Notes: generated from the letters alone by a model not told the origin. A stretch of DNA of 59,520 nt from Paracoccus rhizosphaerae (GCF_026162645.1 NZ_JAOTBE010000018.1:1-59520), one strand, 5' to 3'; shown: positions 17,558-26,911, numbered from the stretch's first letter. A program made the numbers and translations.

Positions 17558-18949
17558 ATGTCGCGCCTGATCGTCGTCTCGAACCGCCTGCCTCTGGGTG
17601 ACAACCCCTCGGGCGGCCTTGTCGTCGCGCTGGAAGATGCGCTGCGCAGCTCGGGCGGGGTCTGGATCGGCTTTTCCGGAGAAGTGGTCGACGATCCGTC
17701 GGACGACCTGCAGGACAATCCCGGCGCGCCGTTCGACCGGCTGTCCTTCGACCTGACGCAGCAGGACCACGAGGAATACTATCTGGGGTATTCGAATTCG
17801 ATCCTGTGGCCGCTCTGCCATGGGCGGCCGAACCTGATGCGCATCCTGCCGGAATATCTGGATGGCTATCGCCGGGTGAATGCGCGGATCGCCCGGATGA
17901 TGCTGCCGCATCTGCGCGAGGGTGACCGGATCTGGGTGCAGGATTATCACCTGTTCCCCCTGGCGGCCGAGCTGCGGAAGCTGGGCGTGACCGCCCCCGT
18001 CGGGCATTTCCTGCACATTCCGTTTCCCGGCCCCGCCGATTGCGCTGCCCTGCCGAACCCCGAGGAGCTGTTTGAATGGCTGTCGCATTTCGACCTGCTG
18101 GGGTTCCAGGCGCAGCGCGACCTGGGTGCCTTCGCCGAAAGCGCACGCCAGCTGACCCAGGTCACCCAGCTGTCGCCGACCAGCTTCCTTCTGGACGACC
18201 GCAAGATCCACGCCCAGGTCTTCCCCATCGGGATCGATGCCGCGGCCTTCGTGGCCGAGGCCGAGGCCGCCCCTGACGAGGACCGCATCCGCACCCTGAC
18301 CGACGCCAAGCTGATGATCGGGGTCGACAGGCTGGATTACTCCAAGGGCATCCCGCAGCGGTTCCGTGCCTTCCAGATCCTGCTGGAGCAGGACCCCGAG
18401 CTGATCGAGAAGATCTCGTTCCTGCAGATCGCCCCGCCCACGCGGGGCGAGGTCGAGGCCTATCAGGTCATCCGCGAGGAAACCGAGCACCTGGCCGGCC
18501 GGGTGAACGGCCAATTCTCGACCCTGAACTGGACGCCGATCCGGTTCATCCACCGATCCGTGCCGCGCAACGTGCTGGCGGGGCTGTTCCGGCAGGCGCA
18601 TATCGGCCTGGTCACGCCGCTGGCCGACGGCATGAACCTGGTTGCCAAGGAATATGTCGCCGCCCAGAACCCCGAGGATCCCGGTGTCCTGATCCTGTCG
18701 CGCTTTGCAGGCGCGGCCGAGCAGATGCCCGACGCGCTGATCATCAACCCCCACGACCCGCACGACCTGGCGCAGGCCATGGCCGAGGCGATGCGGATGC
18801 CCAAGGAAGAACGCCGCCGCCGTCACGCCACTCTGCTCGAGGAAGTGATGTCCCACGACGTCGCCTGGTGGTCGCGGACCTATCTGCGGGCGCTGCGGGT
18901 GTCGGACCAGGGCCACGAATCGGACCGGATGCAGCACGACAACTCCTGA
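17558..18949 (+). CDS. otsA: trehalose-6-phosphate synthase OtsA
   Basis: OtsA (GT20) joins UDP-glucose and glucose 6-phosphate into trehalose 6-phosphate. The 463-residue protein opens with SRLIVVSNRLPLG and has YSNSILWPLCH, WVQDYHLF, HIPFPGP, IGVDRLDYSKGIPQR and VTPLADGMNLVAKEYVAAQ, covering the catalytic and phosphate-binding sites. GAGGAGA precedes the ATG. Together with otsB it suggests osmotic or desiccation protection. Confidence 0.95.
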   Translation: MSRLIVVSNRLPLGDNPSGGLVVALEDALRSSGGVWIGFSGEVVDDPSDDLQDNPGAPFDRLSFDLTQQDHEEYYLGYSNSILWPLCHGRPNLMRILPEYLDGYRRVNARIARMMLPHLREGDRIWVQDYHLFPLAAELRKLGVTAPVGHFLHIPFPGPADCAALPNPEELFEWLSHFDLLGFQAQRDLGAFAESARQLTQVTQLSPTSFLLDDRKIHAQVFPIGIDAAAFVAEAEAAPDEDRIRTLTDAKLMIGVDRLDYSKGIPQRFRAFQILLEQDPELIEKISFLQIAPPTRGEVEAYQVIREETEHLAGRVNGQFSTLNWTPIRFIHRSVPRNVLAGLFRQAHIGLVTPLADGMNLVAKEYVAAQNPEDPGVLILSRFAGAAEQMPDALIINPHDPHDLAQAMAEAMRMPKEERRRRHATLLEEVMSHDVAWWSRTYLRALRVSDQGHESDRMQHDNS

Positions 18950-19036
18950 CTGCACGAAAAGCGGGCATTCGCCCTTGATCCTGCACGTCTGCCCGTTGTT
19001 GCGGAACTTCGATGCCATCGCGCCCTCGACCGCCGC
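18947..19036 (-). pseudogene. remnant of an aldehyde dehydrogenase gene
   Basis: A minus-strand frame just after otsA reads AAVEGAMASKFRNNGQTC followed by a degraded stretch ending FVQSG. This matches the active-site region of GabD-type NAD(P)-dependent aldehyde dehydrogenases, where GQTC holds the catalytic Cys and xxFVQ follows. Flanking sequence no longer matches on either side, so this is a leftover of about 30 codons. It could mark an old deletion or rearrangement point between otsA and aroQ. Confidence 0.5.
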
Positions 19037-19223
19037 AGGCAGGGTCCTGCCGCCGATGCGGCGCTGCAGCATCAGGGTATGACATCGTCCCCGAGGGCGG
19101 GCATCCTGAAGTTACGGGGCCGGTGGCCCTGCGACGTCTCCTCCTCCGCGTCCGGTAACGGGCCGCACAAGAACCGCCGGGCCTGCCGCACCCTCCTCCC
19201 TGCGGCCGGGTCCGGCGGTCGCG

Positions 19224-19649
19224 TCAGACCAGCGTCGCCATATGCCGCAGGGCAGCGACATAACCCCCCAGCCCCAGCCCCGCGATGACGCCATCCGCGC
19301 GCTTCGACACATAGGAATGATGGCGAAACGGTTCCCGTTTGTGAATCTGGCTGATATGCACCTCGATCACCGGGCCGTCGAAGGCGTTCAGCGCGTCCAG
19401 CACCGCGACCGAGGTGTGGGTCAGCGCGGCGGGGTTGATGACGATGCCGGCGGCCTCGTCCCGCGCCTCGTGGATCCAGTCGACGATCTGGCCTTCCCAG
19501 TTCGACTGCAGGAAGCGGATCTGGTGCGGCGCCGCGGCATCCCGGCACATCGCCTCGAGATCGGCCAGCGTCTCTCGGCCATAGATCTCGGGCTGGCGCT
19601 TGCCCAGCAGGTTCAGGTTCGGACCGTTCAGGACATGGATCAGCGGCAT
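19224..19649 (-). CDS. aroQ: type II 3-dehydroquinate dehydratase AroQ
   Basis: AroQ performs the third shikimate-pathway step, dehydrating 3-dehydroquinate to 3-dehydroshikimate. The 141-residue protein has the type II signatures [20 protein letters not shown] (with the catalytic Tyr), [10 protein letters not shown] and [25 protein letters not shown] sequence with the catalytic His. AAGGAG precedes the ATG. It lies 50 bases downstream of the asparaginase gene on the same strand. Confidence 0.95.
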   Translation of the reverse strand: MPLIHVLNGPNLNLLGKRQPEIYGRETLADLEAMCRDAAAPHQIRFLQSNWEGQIVDWIHEARDEAAGIVINPAALTHTSVAVLDALNAFDGPVIEVHISQIHKREPFRHHSYVSKRADGVIAGLGLGGYVAALRHMATLV

Positions 19650-19699
19650 GGGCGCTCCTTCAGAATGTAGGTCCTTGCTAGCGCAGGCCGCGCCGCCTG

Positions 19700-21169
19700 T
19701 CAGCCTGCCAGAGCCGTGACCGGGGCGGCGCGGCGGCCGGGGTCGACCAAGACCAGGGACGGCGGTGACGCTGTCAGGACCGGAACGGCATCCGGCTGCG
19801 CGGGCGGACTGGTCCAGGCGACGGTCCCGTCCGGCGCGATCAGCGCCAGCCGGTCGCCCTGCATCTGCAGGCGGCCCGGCGAGGGCCCCTGCCACAGGAC
19901 CCTGCCCGCGGCCCGCAGCTGCGGCCCCAGGTCCGGATCGTTCAGCAGCAGGACATCCCCATCCGCCGCGGTCAGACGCCGGCCCGGCTGCAACGGCCCC
20001 ACGATCCGGTCGAGGGGGGCGCATTCACCATTCAGGCTGCGCACCAGCAGCGCCCGGAGCGTGGCCGCGCCCCAGCCATGATGTGCGGCGGCGGCGTTCA
20101 GGACCGCCATCTTGGCCCACGCGGCGACGGGGGTCATGTCGCCCGCGGCGATGGCTCCGGTGCCGTCGATCCAGGCCCCTGCGGCATAGTGGAAGGCGCC
20201 GACCTGCCCGCCGATGGCGCGGCTGGCGATCAGGACGGGGACGGGCGCATCCATCAGCGCCGCCTCTATGGCGCCGTTGCCCGCGGGAATGTTGCCTTCG
20301 CCGAAGCCTTCCAGAACCAGGCCCGTCGCGCCGCCGTCCAGCGCGTCCCGGATCATCCGCGCCAGCAGAGGCCGGGGGGCGCCGTGGTCCGACGGCACCA
20401 CCGGGATCTGGGCGATGCGCTGGTCGTCGATGCAGGACTGCACCGTGTCCAGCTGCGCCAGCGCCAGCGCGCGGGCGGCGGGATCGTCCAGTGCCAGGTC
20501 CGGCGCGGCAGGTCCGCCAAGGGAACCGGCCAGCCCGTGATGCACACCGATGCCGATCTCGGCCAGCGGCGACAGGTGCGGGCTGTCGAACCCGGCGAAC
20601 CGTGTAGATGACACCTTCAGCGCCCGGTTGCCGCGCAGCAGCTTGCCATCGAAGAAGATCGCCACCTCGGGCAGGCGCAGGCGCGCGGCCTGCAGCGCCC
20701 CGGCCAGGTTCGCAAAGCCGTCGCTGCCCGCGTTCAGGACCAGCCCCTGCGACGTGTCGCGAAACAGCGGCAGCTGAGAGCCCGTCAGGATCACCGGCTT
20801 TGACAGCGCCGCACGCGCCATGCCCATGTTGTCGAAGACGTTCAGCAGCATGGGCAGCGCGGCGCCGGTGAAATCCATCGTGTCGGTGCCGTGCAGGATC
20901 ACGAAGGCATCGTGGTCGGCATAAAGCTCCAGCACCCGGCGGGCGATGCGGCACCAGTCCGATGGCCGCAGGTCGGTGCTGTCCAGAAGCCCACCGCCCA
21001 AAAAACGCAAACCGCTGTCCAGGTGCAGCCGGTCGCCCGGCAACGCGGCGGCCAGCGCCGATCCCAGCAGGTCCGTCACCGCGGCGGCGAAGCGGTTCGA
21101 CGGCATGGGTGCCAGCGGTTGGCCGACGCTGGCGATGGTGCCTCCTGTATTGATGACGCAGATCCGCAT
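19700..21169 (-). CDS. asparaginase-family amidohydrolase with a bulb-lectin-like C-terminal region
   Basis: The 489-residue protein starts with a full asparaginase domain: the catalytic TGGTIAS at residues 8-14 and HGTDTM at 93-98, plus LTGSQLP and the subunit-contact region [11 protein letters not shown]. Ordinary bacterial asparaginases are about 330 residues. The extra C-terminal part (about 390-465) reads like a bulb-type mannose-binding lectin: [26 protein letters not shown]. No signal peptide is visible, so it is probably cytoplasmic. Substrate could be asparagine or another amide. The tail's role is unknown; the lectin match is by pattern only. Confidence 0.85.
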   Translation of the reverse strand: MRICVINTGGTIASVGQPLAPMPSNRFAAAVTDLLGSALAAALPGDRLHLDSGLRFLGGGLLDSTDLRPSDWCRIARRVLELYADHDAFVILHGTDTMDFTGAALPMLLNVFDNMGMARAALSKPVILTGSQLPLFRDTSQGLVLNAGSDGFANLAGALQAARLRLPEVAIFFDGKLLRGNRALKVSSTRFAGFDSPHLSPLAEIGIGVHHGLAGSLGGPAAPDLALDDPAARALALAQLDTVQSCIDDQRIAQIPVVPSDHGAPRPLLARMIRDALDGGATGLVLEGFGEGNIPAGNGAIEAALMDAPVPVLIASRAIGGQVGAFHYAAGAWIDGTGAIAAGDMTPVAAWAKMAVLNAAAAHHGWGAATLRALLVRSLNGECAPLDRIVGPLQPGRRLTAADGDVLLLNDPDLGPQLRAAGRVLWQGPSPGRLQMQGDRLALIAPDGTVAWTSPPAQPDAVPVLTASPPSLVLVDPGRRAAPVTALAG

Positions 21170-21205
21170 GTTGCCCCTTCCCGTTCCGCGCCCGCTATAG
21201 GCCGG

Positions 21206-22240
21206 TCAGGGCGTTCCGATCCAGCCCCGAAGGTGGCTGGCGATGTTCAGGGTCAGATCCTCGGACAGATAGCCCCCCTCTTGCACGATCACGGTGGGCA
21301 GGTTCAGGGCGCGGATCATCCGGGCCGCGTTGCCGAAGGCAGGCGTGGTCACGCGCAACCCCTTGAATGGATCGTTCTCGTGCGCATCCAGACCCAGTGC
21401 CAGCACCAGCGCACCGGGCGCGAAATCGCGGATGCGCTGCAGCGCGCGGTCGATGGCCTGCAGCCAGGACGCGTCGCCGGTCCCCGGTGGCAGCGGCAGG
21501 TTCAGGTTGAAGCCCTCGCCCGCGCCGCGCCCGGTCTCGTGCGCGTGGCCCAGAAAGAAGGGATAGAACGCATTGGGATCGGCATGGACCGACACCGTCA
21601 GCACGTCGGCGCGGTCATAGAAGATGTCTTGGGTGCCGTTGCCGTGGTGGACGTCGATGTCCAGCACGGCGACGCGGTCGTGCCGGGACAGCAAGGCCTG
21701 CGCGGCGATGGCCGAATTGTTCAGGAAGCAATGCCCCGCCGCCGTGTCGGCATCGGCATGGTGACCCGGTGGCCGACAGAGCGCATATGCCGCCCGCGCC
21801 CCCCGCATCACCGCATCGGTCGCGGCCAGGGCGGTGTCCACGCCCCGCAGCGCGGCGGCATGGGTGTCACGGCCAAGCGGACAGCCTGTGTCGGCCATGT
21901 GCCAGCCCGCCCGGCCGGTGATCCCCGACGGATAGGTCTGCGTGGCCTTCTGCGGATGCAGGTTCGCCACCACCTCGGGTCCGGCGCCGGGGGCGGTCTG
22001 CCATTCCTGCCAAGCGGTTTGCAAGAAGCGCAGATAGCGGGGCGTGTGGATGGCATGCATCGCCGCGCGGTCGGTCACCGGGGGGTCGCCGACCGTCAAT
22101 CCCGCCGCCGCCACGCCCGCCAGCAGGCGTTCGGCGCGTTCGGCGCTTTCCTTGTTCCGCATCGGCACGCCGCGCAGCATCCAGAACTGCGGATCATGGG
22201 CGGCGGTGTCGGGCGCATAGAAGCAGGGCAGCTGGTCCAT
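21206..22240 (-). CDS. histone deacetylase / acetylpolyamine amidohydrolase family protein
   Basis: This is a zinc-dependent deacetylase of the class II HDAC-like family. The sequence has the paired histidines CRPPGHHAD, the metal ligands DIDVHHGNGTQ, VSVHADPNAFYPF and ALGLDAHENDPFKG, and QEGGYL near the end. Family members in bacteria remove acetyl groups from polyamines or act on short-chain acyl amides; the substrate here is not known. I chose the ATG at 22240 as the first one giving the family-like start; its ribosome binding site is weak. Downstream genes on the strand are the asparaginase and aroQ. Confidence 0.88.
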   Translation of the reverse strand: MDQLPCFYAPDTAAHDPQFWMLRGVPMRNKESAERAERLLAGVAAAGLTVGDPPVTDRAAMHAIHTPRYLRFLQTAWQEWQTAPGAGPEVVANLHPQKATQTYPSGITGRAGWHMADTGCPLGRDTHAAALRGVDTALAATDAVMRGARAAYALCRPPGHHADADTAAGHCFLNNSAIAAQALLSRHDRVAVLDIDVHHGNGTQDIFYDRADVLTVSVHADPNAFYPFFLGHAHETGRGAGEGFNLNLPLPPGTGDASWLQAIDRALQRIRDFAPGALVLALGLDAHENDPFKGLRVTTPAFGNAARMIRALNLPTVIVQEGGYLSEDLTLNIASHLRGWIGTP

Positions 22241-22278
22241 GCGCCGAAGGCTAGGGGGCCCGGCCTGCGCCCGCAAGA

Positions 22279-22821
22279 TCAGAAGCCGGAATGCGTCTTC
22301 AGGAACTCGGCCTCCTCGGGGGTGCTGTCGCGGCCGAGGACGGCGTTGCGATGCGGAAAGCGGCCGAAGCGGGCGACGATGTCGCGGTGGTCCCGGGCGA
22401 AGCGCAGTGAGTTGTCATCGCCAAGCGCCTCGTACAGCGCAACCGAGCGTTCCTGGTCGGCCAGATCCTCGCTGTGCATGAAGGGCAGATAGAAGAACTG
22501 CCGCCGGTCGGGCGACTGCGTCCGATCAAAGCCCTGGTTAAGGGCGGCGCGGGCGTGGCGCAGGGCGATGTCGTTCGATTCGAAGCTGCGCGCGTCGCCG
22601 CGATGGATGTTGCGCGGGAACTGGTCCAGCACGATCACCAGCGCCAGCGCGCTGTCGGCATCCTGCATCCAGTGCTCCAGCCGGCCATCATGGGCTGCCT
22701 GATAGGTGGTGGCGAAGTCGTCGCGGATGCGGGCGTCGATTTCGTCGGACTTGGCGAACCAGTTGGGCTTCATCTGGTCCGAGAACCAGAAGTCCAACAC
22801 GTCCTGCGGTGTCTTGATCAT
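22279..22821 (-). CDS. DUF924 family protein
   Basis: The 180-residue protein matches DUF924 throughout: DVLDFWF near the N-terminus, VIVLDQFPRNIHRG, FYLPFMHSEDLADQ, and FPHRNAVLGR near the end. The fold is an alpha-helical repeat and the function is unknown. GGAG lies 7 bases before the ATG at 22821. It ends 38 bases before the amidohydrolase start and may share a transcript with it. Confidence 0.88.
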   Translation of the reverse strand: MIKTPQDVLDFWFSDQMKPNWFAKSDEIDARIRDDFATTYQAAHDGRLEHWMQDADSALALVIVLDQFPRNIHRGDARSFESNDIALRHARAALNQGFDRTQSPDRRQFFYLPFMHSEDLADQERSVALYEALGDDNSLRFARDHRDIVARFGRFPHRNAVLGRDSTPEEAEFLKTHSGF

Positions 22822-22974
22822 GGCTTGCTCCGTTTCTGCTTGTCTGACGGTGGGCGCAAACCGGCGAACGGGCAAGGGGCGATCCGTTCGGCCCCGTCGA
22901 ACACCAGGTTGGCGCGCCGGGCAATGGCGCATGGGGTCCGCCGGACGCATCTTGAGTCGGAAAGGAGATCCGCG

Positions 22975-24480
22975 ATGACATCAGGACTTCATCACGTGAC
23001 CGCCGTCACCCGTGACGTGCAGGCGAATGTCGACTTCTGGATGGGCTTTCTGGGCCTGTCGCTGGTCAAGCAGACCGCGGGCTTCGAGGATGCCCGGCAG
23101 CTGCACCTGTTCTATGGCGATGCCGCCGGCAGCCCTGGTTCGCTGGTCAGCTTCCTCGTCTGGCAGGACGGGGCACCTGGCCGGGTGGGCCATGGCCAGG
23201 TGGCCGAGATCGCGCTGGCGATCCCGCGTGCCCGCATCGGCGACTGGCTGACCCGCGCCATGCAGCACGGCCTGCGAGTCGAGGGGCCGGTGCGTGAATT
23301 CGGCGCCCCTGTGCTGCGCTTGAAGGACCCCGACGGGATCATCGTCAAGCTGGTCGGCACCGACATCACCGACGGCGGCTGGCCGGCCGCCCCCGTGCGC
23401 CTGGCCGGGGTGACCATCTGGTCGGGCGATGCCGCCGCCACGGCGTCCTTCCTGTCTCGCTTCGGTTATCGAGCCGATGCGGTGGAAGGCGGGGTGACAC
23501 GGATGGTGTCGGATAACGACGTGCTGGACATCCGCGACGCTGGCGGCTTCGTGCCGGGCATTCCGGGCACCGGGATCATCGACCATGTCGCGCTGCGCAT
23601 GCCCGACGTGGCCGCGATTGCCGCGCATCGCGATGCGCTGACGGAGGTGACCGTCCACGACCGGCTGTATTTCACGTCGCTATATGTGCGCGAACCGGCG
23701 AACACGCTGATCGAACTGGCGACCGACGGCCCCGGCATGGCCGTGGACGAGGCGCCAGATGCCCTCGGCCGGACCCTGAAGGTCCCGCCGCATGTCGATG
23801 ACGACACCGACCTGCGGCTGCACCTGCCGCAATTCGCCCGACCGGGCGAGGAAAGGAGACCCATGCGCGACCTGCCCTTCATCCACCGCATCCATGCGCC
23901 AGAGGATGCTGACGGATCGACTCTCTTGCTGCTGCACGGCACCGGCGGGTCGGAAACCGACCTGATGCCGCTAGCCCATCGCATCGCACCGCGCGCGACG
24001 CTGATCGGCGTGCGCGGGCGGTCGACCGAGGAAGGCGTGGCGCGGTTCTTCCGTCGCCTGTCGATGACCAGCTTCGACCAGGCCGACATCCGGTCCGAGG
24101 CGGCGGCCTTCGCGGCCTTCTGGGACGGCGCCCTTGCGGCCTATGGCATCGACGCCGACCGGTTGACGGTGCTGGGGTATTCGAACGGCGCGAACTTCGC
24201 CGGGGCGGTGATGGCGCTGCATCCAAGGCTGATCCGGCGCGCGATCCTGATGCGCCCGATGGCGGTGCTGGAGCCGCAGCCGGTGGCCGACCTGTCGGGC
24301 GTGTCGGTCCTGACCCTGCAGGGCGCGCAGGATCCCTATGGCGCCCACGCACCAGCGCTGAACGACTGGCTTGCGGCCAGCGGCGCGGATCTGGACGCGC
24401 AGGTCGTCCCGGCAGGGCACGAGATCGGGGCGGATGACATGGTCCGAGCCCAAGCTTGGCTGAGCCGGAACGCGGCATGA
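22975..24480 (+). CDS. fusion of ring-cleaving VOC dioxygenase (MhqO-like) and alpha/beta hydrolase (MhqD-like)
   Basis: The 501-residue protein joins two enzymes that are separate in the Bacillus mhqNOD operon. Residues 1-290 are a two-module VOC extradiol dioxygenase-like domain with the 2-His-1-Glu metal site in GLHHVTAVT, IIDHVALRM and [12 protein letters not shown]. Residues 297-501 are a carboxylesterase/phospholipase-like alpha/beta hydrolase with LLHGTGGSETDL, Ser403 in GYSNG, Asp453 and His482. AAAGGAG precedes the ATG at 22975. An in-frame ATG with its own AAAGGAG lies at the domain joint (23863), so a free hydrolase may also be made. The likely role is cleavage and hydrolysis of hydroquinone- or catechol-type compounds. 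Confidence 0.88.
   Translation: MTSGLHHVTAVTRDVQANVDFWMGFLGLSLVKQTAGFEDARQLHLFYGDAAGSPGSLVSFLVWQDGAPGRVGHGQVAEIALAIPRARIGDWLTRAMQHGLRVEGPVREFGAPVLRLKDPDGIIVKLVGTDITDGGWPAAPVRLAGVTIWSGDAAATASFLSRFGYRADAVEGGVTRMVSDNDVLDIRDAGGFVPGIPGTGIIDHVALRMPDVAAIAAHRDALTEVTVHDRLYFTSLYVREPANTLIELATDGPGMAVDEAPDALGRTLKVPPHVDDDTDLRLHLPQFARPGEERRPMRDLPFIHRIHAPEDADGSTLLLLHGTGGSETDLMPLAHRIAPRATLIGVRGRSTEEGVARFFRRLSMTSFDQADIRSEAAAFAAFWDGALAAYGIDADRLTVLGYSNGANFAGAVMALHPRLIRRAILMRPMAVLEPQPVADLSGVSVLTLQGAQDPYGAHAPALNDWLAASGADLDAQVVPAGHEIGADDMVRAQAWLSRNAA
23852..23865 (+). promoter_or_regulatory. internal ribosome binding site and ATG at the domain joint of the fusion
   Basis: AAAGGAG at 23852-23858 stands 4 bases before an in-frame ATG (23863-23865) that would start the hydrolase domain at residue 297, MRDLPFIHR. 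This is the normal arrangement for a separate downstream gene, yet no stop codon separates the two domains. Confidence 0.6.
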
Positions 24481-24513
24481 AAAAGCCCCGCCGCCGAGGC
24501 CTCGGCGGCGGGG
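24480..24513 (-). terminator. rho-independent terminator for the minus-strand VOC/reductase operon
   Basis: A perfect 28-base palindrome (24486-24513, core GCCGAGGCCTCGGC) is followed on the minus strand by CTTTTT (24480-24485). It lies between convergent genes and overlaps the stop of the fusion gene. There is no T-run on the plus side, so termination of the plus-strand gene is less sure. Confidence 0.8.
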
Positions 24514-24539
24514 ACGTACTCTCGAAATTCGAACACAGC

Positions 24540-25307
24540 CTACAACTCGGTCCGGGTGAACTTGTTCCCCCATGGATCGAATTTTTTTATCGTTTCTTCC
24601 GGCAGGCCGCGCAGGACGACTTCCTCCAGCCCGGCCATGCCGGTGGGACGTCGGCCCGCCCCGTGGCTGTTCCAAGTGTTCGCCGCAAGATGGTGGTGAT
24701 AGCCGTTCCAGCCGTACCAGGCCGCGCCCGGAGCGTCGAAGGTGCGTGTCAGGCCCAGATCGCCGGTCAGAAAGGCATCGGCCTGATCGACATCGCCCAC
24801 CTGCAGGTGGACATGACCGATGATCGTGCCGTCGGGGGCGCCATCCCAAGGCGTTCTGGCCTCTGCCGCCAGCGCGGCAAGGTCCAGCCGTGCCGTCGTC
24901 ATCTCGATCCGGTCGCCGTGGCGGGTCCAGCTGTCGGACGGCCGGTCGCGATAGATCTCGATCCCGTTCCCCTCGGGGTCGTCCAGATAGATCGCCTCGG
25001 ACACCCCGTGATCCGATGCGCCCGTCAGGCGCAGGTCTGTATCGGCAGCGTGGCGAAGCCATGACGCAAGGTCCGCCCGCGCGGGCAGCAGGATCGCGAC
25101 GTGGAAAAGCCCTGCCTGTCGCGGGTCCCGCGGGCGGGCGGCTGGGTCGCCGCGCAGCTCGATCAGCACGCGCCCGCCCGCACCAAGGCGGCGCACTCTG
25201 CCGTCGCCGCCCAAGGGCTCAAGGCCGATGCACCTTTCATAGAACGCGGCCGTGCCCGGCAGGTCGCGCACGGTCAGCACGACATGGTCGATTGCGCCCG
25301 GTGTCAT
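24540..25307 (-). CDS. VOC-family catechol-2,3-dioxygenase-like protein (CatE type)
   Basis: The 255-residue protein has two VOC modules. AIDHVVLTVRDL opens the first and EGNGIEIYRDRP closes it; TIIGHVHLQVGDVDQA opens the second. This layout resembles CatE-type catechol-2,3-dioxygenases, which use Fe(II) to cleave the ring. It overlaps the FMN reductase gene by 4 bases (ATGA), so the two are co-translated. The substrate is inferred from context only. Confidence 0.8.
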   Translation of the reverse strand: MTPGAIDHVVLTVRDLPGTAAFYERCIGLEPLGGDGRVRRLGAGGRVLIELRGDPAARPRDPRQAGLFHVAILLPARADLASWLRHAADTDLRLTGASDHGVSEAIYLDDPEGNGIEIYRDRPSDSWTRHGDRIEMTTARLDLAALAAEARTPWDGAPDGTIIGHVHLQVGDVDQADAFLTGDLGLTRTFDAPGAAWYGWNGYHHHLAANTWNSHGAGRRPTGMAGLEEVVLRGLPEETIKKFDPWGNKFTRTEL

Positions 25308-25861
25308 CGGGCCCCTCGCGCGGTCAGGCTGGCGGTGAAGCCTGCGACGAAGTCGGCCAGCTTCTGGCGGGTCCTTTCGTCGGTCAGTTCGCCCCGTTCA
25401 TCGAAGAGGTCGCCCGCGCGCGACACCATTAAACGTCCTTCGAACCAAGGGCGGGTGTTCAGCATCCGCAGCACCGGCAGCCAATGAGATTGCGCATGAG
25501 CCGTGCCGAAATTGCCCGGAGAGGCGCCGATCACCGCGACCGGTTTGCCCTTGAAGACCTTGAGCCCGTCGCCGCGCGACATCCAGTCGATGGCGTTCTT
25601 GAGGACGCCGGGAACGCCGTTGTTGTATTCGGGCGTCACCAGCAGCAGCCCGTCGGCCGCCGCCAACTGGTCGACAAGCGACCTGACGGCGGCGGGAATG
25701 CCTTCGGCGGTTTCGAGGTCGCCGTCATAGAGCGGGATCTCGCGGATGCTGCCGATGGACAGGGTCACGCCATCGGGGGCGACCTGCTGCGCGGCGCGCA
25801 GCAGGCCCGAGTTGAACGACGTCCGGCGCAGGCTGCCGGAAAGCCCCAAGATCGTGGTCAT
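25304..25861 (-). CDS. NAD(P)H-dependent FMN reductase (quinone/azo/chromate reductase type)
   Basis: The 185-residue flavodoxin-fold protein has the FMN phosphate loop GLSGSLRRTSFNSG and the family motif PEYNNGVPGVLKNAIDW. Members reduce quinones, azo dyes, chromate or free FMN with NAD(P)H. AAGGAG precedes the ATG at 25861. It sits between two dioxygenase genes in one operon, in the role that a nitroreductase plays in Bacillus mhqN, so two-electron quinone reduction before ring cleavage is the likely task. Confidence 0.87.
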   Translation of the reverse strand: MTTILGLSGSLRRTSFNSGLLRAAQQVAPDGVTLSIGSIREIPLYDGDLETAEGIPAAVRSLVDQLAAADGLLLVTPEYNNGVPGVLKNAIDWMSRGDGLKVFKGKPVAVIGASPGNFGTAHAQSHWLPVLRMLNTRPWFEGRLMVSRAGDLFDERGELTDERTRQKLADFVAGFTASLTARGAR

Positions 25862-25872
25862 CGTCTTCTCCT

Positions 25873-26814
25873 TCAGGCCAAGGGCTTCAGCCCGGCTTCG
25901 ATCTGCGCGCGGCGACCTTCCAGGAAGGGCGGCAGGGACAGGCCTTCGCCCATGCTGTCGCGGGGCTCGTCCACGTCGAAGCCCGGCCCGTCGGTCGCCA
26001 ACTCGAACAGGGTGCCGCCCGGTTCGCGGAAGTAAAGCGACCGGAAGTAGTAGCGCTCGACCTCGCCGGAACTGGCGACGCGGAACTGGCCGACGCGGCC
26101 GGTCCATTCGGTCAGCGCGGCCGTGTCGGGGACGCGGAAGGCGACGTGGTGGACGCCGCCGGCGCCCTGCCGCGCCCGGGGCAGGTCAGGCTGGACCGCG
26201 ACATGCAGTTCCGCTGCAGCGCCGCCGTCGCCCATCTCGAACACGTGGACCTGGCCGTGGCCGTCGGGGCTGGCATAGTCGCGGAGCTGGCGCATGTTCA
26301 TGACCTGGGTCAGCAGCGCCTGCGTGGGTACCAGGTCGGGAACCGAGATGGTGATCGGTCCGAGTCCCTGGATCTGGTGTTCGGCCGGAACCGGGCTGCG
26401 ATCCCAGGGCTGGCCCGCGGGGGTGGGGGCGGCGACCAGGCGCAGCCGCTGGCCCTCGGGGTCTTCCACATCAAGGCTGGGGCGACCATCGAGCGTGCCG
26501 ACCTTGCCGGTCGAGACGCCCAGGCCGGCCAGCCGCCCGGCCCACCAGTCGAGGCTGTCTTCGGCCACGCGCAGGCCGGTGCCGGTGATGGCGTTGGTGC
26601 CGCGGCGTTCGCGGGCGGCGGGCCAGTCGAAGAAGGTGATGTCGGTGCCGGGGCTGCCGGCGCCGTCGGCGAAGAACAGGTGATAGGCCGAGGTGTCGTC
26701 CTGGTTCACGGTCTTCTTGACCCGGCGCAGGCCGAGCGTCTCGGTATAGAAGCGGTTGTTGCCCGGCGCATCGGCGGTGATGGCGGTCAGGTGATGGATA
26801 CCCGTCAGTTGCAT
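25873..26814 (-). CDS. ring-cleaving VOC dioxygenase (MhqO-like)
   Basis: The 313-residue protein has both VOC modules and the full 2-His-1-Glu metal site: GIHHLTAIT at the N-terminus, GVHHVAFRV and [13 protein letters not shown] later. It closely resembles the dioxygenase half of the fusion at 22975-24480, including the end pattern [19 protein letters not shown], which is the normal C-terminus that the fused copy has lost. AAAGGAG precedes the ATG at 26814. It is the first gene of the operon that faces the LysR regulator. Confidence 0.88.
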   Translation of the reverse strand: MQLTGIHHLTAITADAPGNNRFYTETLGLRRVKKTVNQDDTSAYHLFFADGAGSPGTDITFFDWPAARERRGTNAITGTGLRVAEDSLDWWAGRLAGLGVSTGKVGTLDGRPSLDVEDPEGQRLRLVAAPTPAGQPWDRSPVPAEHQIQGLGPITISVPDLVPTQALLTQVMNMRQLRDYASPDGHGQVHVFEMGDGGAAAELHVAVQPDLPRARQGAGGVHHVAFRVPDTAALTEWTGRVGQFRVASSGEVERYYFRSLYFREPGGTLFELATDGPGFDVDEPRDSMGEGLSLPPFLEGRRAQIEAGLKPLA

Positions 26815-26892
26815 GGGAAGCTCCTTTGCTTGCCTTGGAAGCAATATGGCGCAGGCTGGGCGTTCGTGGCAGGCGTGCACGACGCAACGCAG

Positions 26893-26911
26893 CGTTCGCT
26901 TGTTGCGAACG
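26893..26911. promoter_or_regulatory. LysR-type operator between the dioxygenase operon and the LysR gene
   Basis: CGTTCGC-TTGTT-GCGAACG is a perfect 7-base inverted repeat with a 5-base centre, and it contains the LysR consensus form T-N11-A (TTCGC-N5-GCGAA). It sits in the 122-base divergent gap, 26 bases before the LysR start. Confidence 0.75.

Noticed and set aside
16721..19072. A 783-codon open frame on the minus strand opposite otsB and otsA
   Set aside because: It is antisense to two clear enzymes, has Gln/Arg/His-rich composition typical of GC-rich shadow frames and matches no family, apart from the short aldehyde dehydrogenase remnant at its first codons.
22474..22974. Upstream extension of the dioxygenase-hydrolase fusion frame
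   Set aside because: It is antisense to the DUF924 gene; AAAGGAG and the family start MTSGLHHVTAV fix the ATG at 22975.
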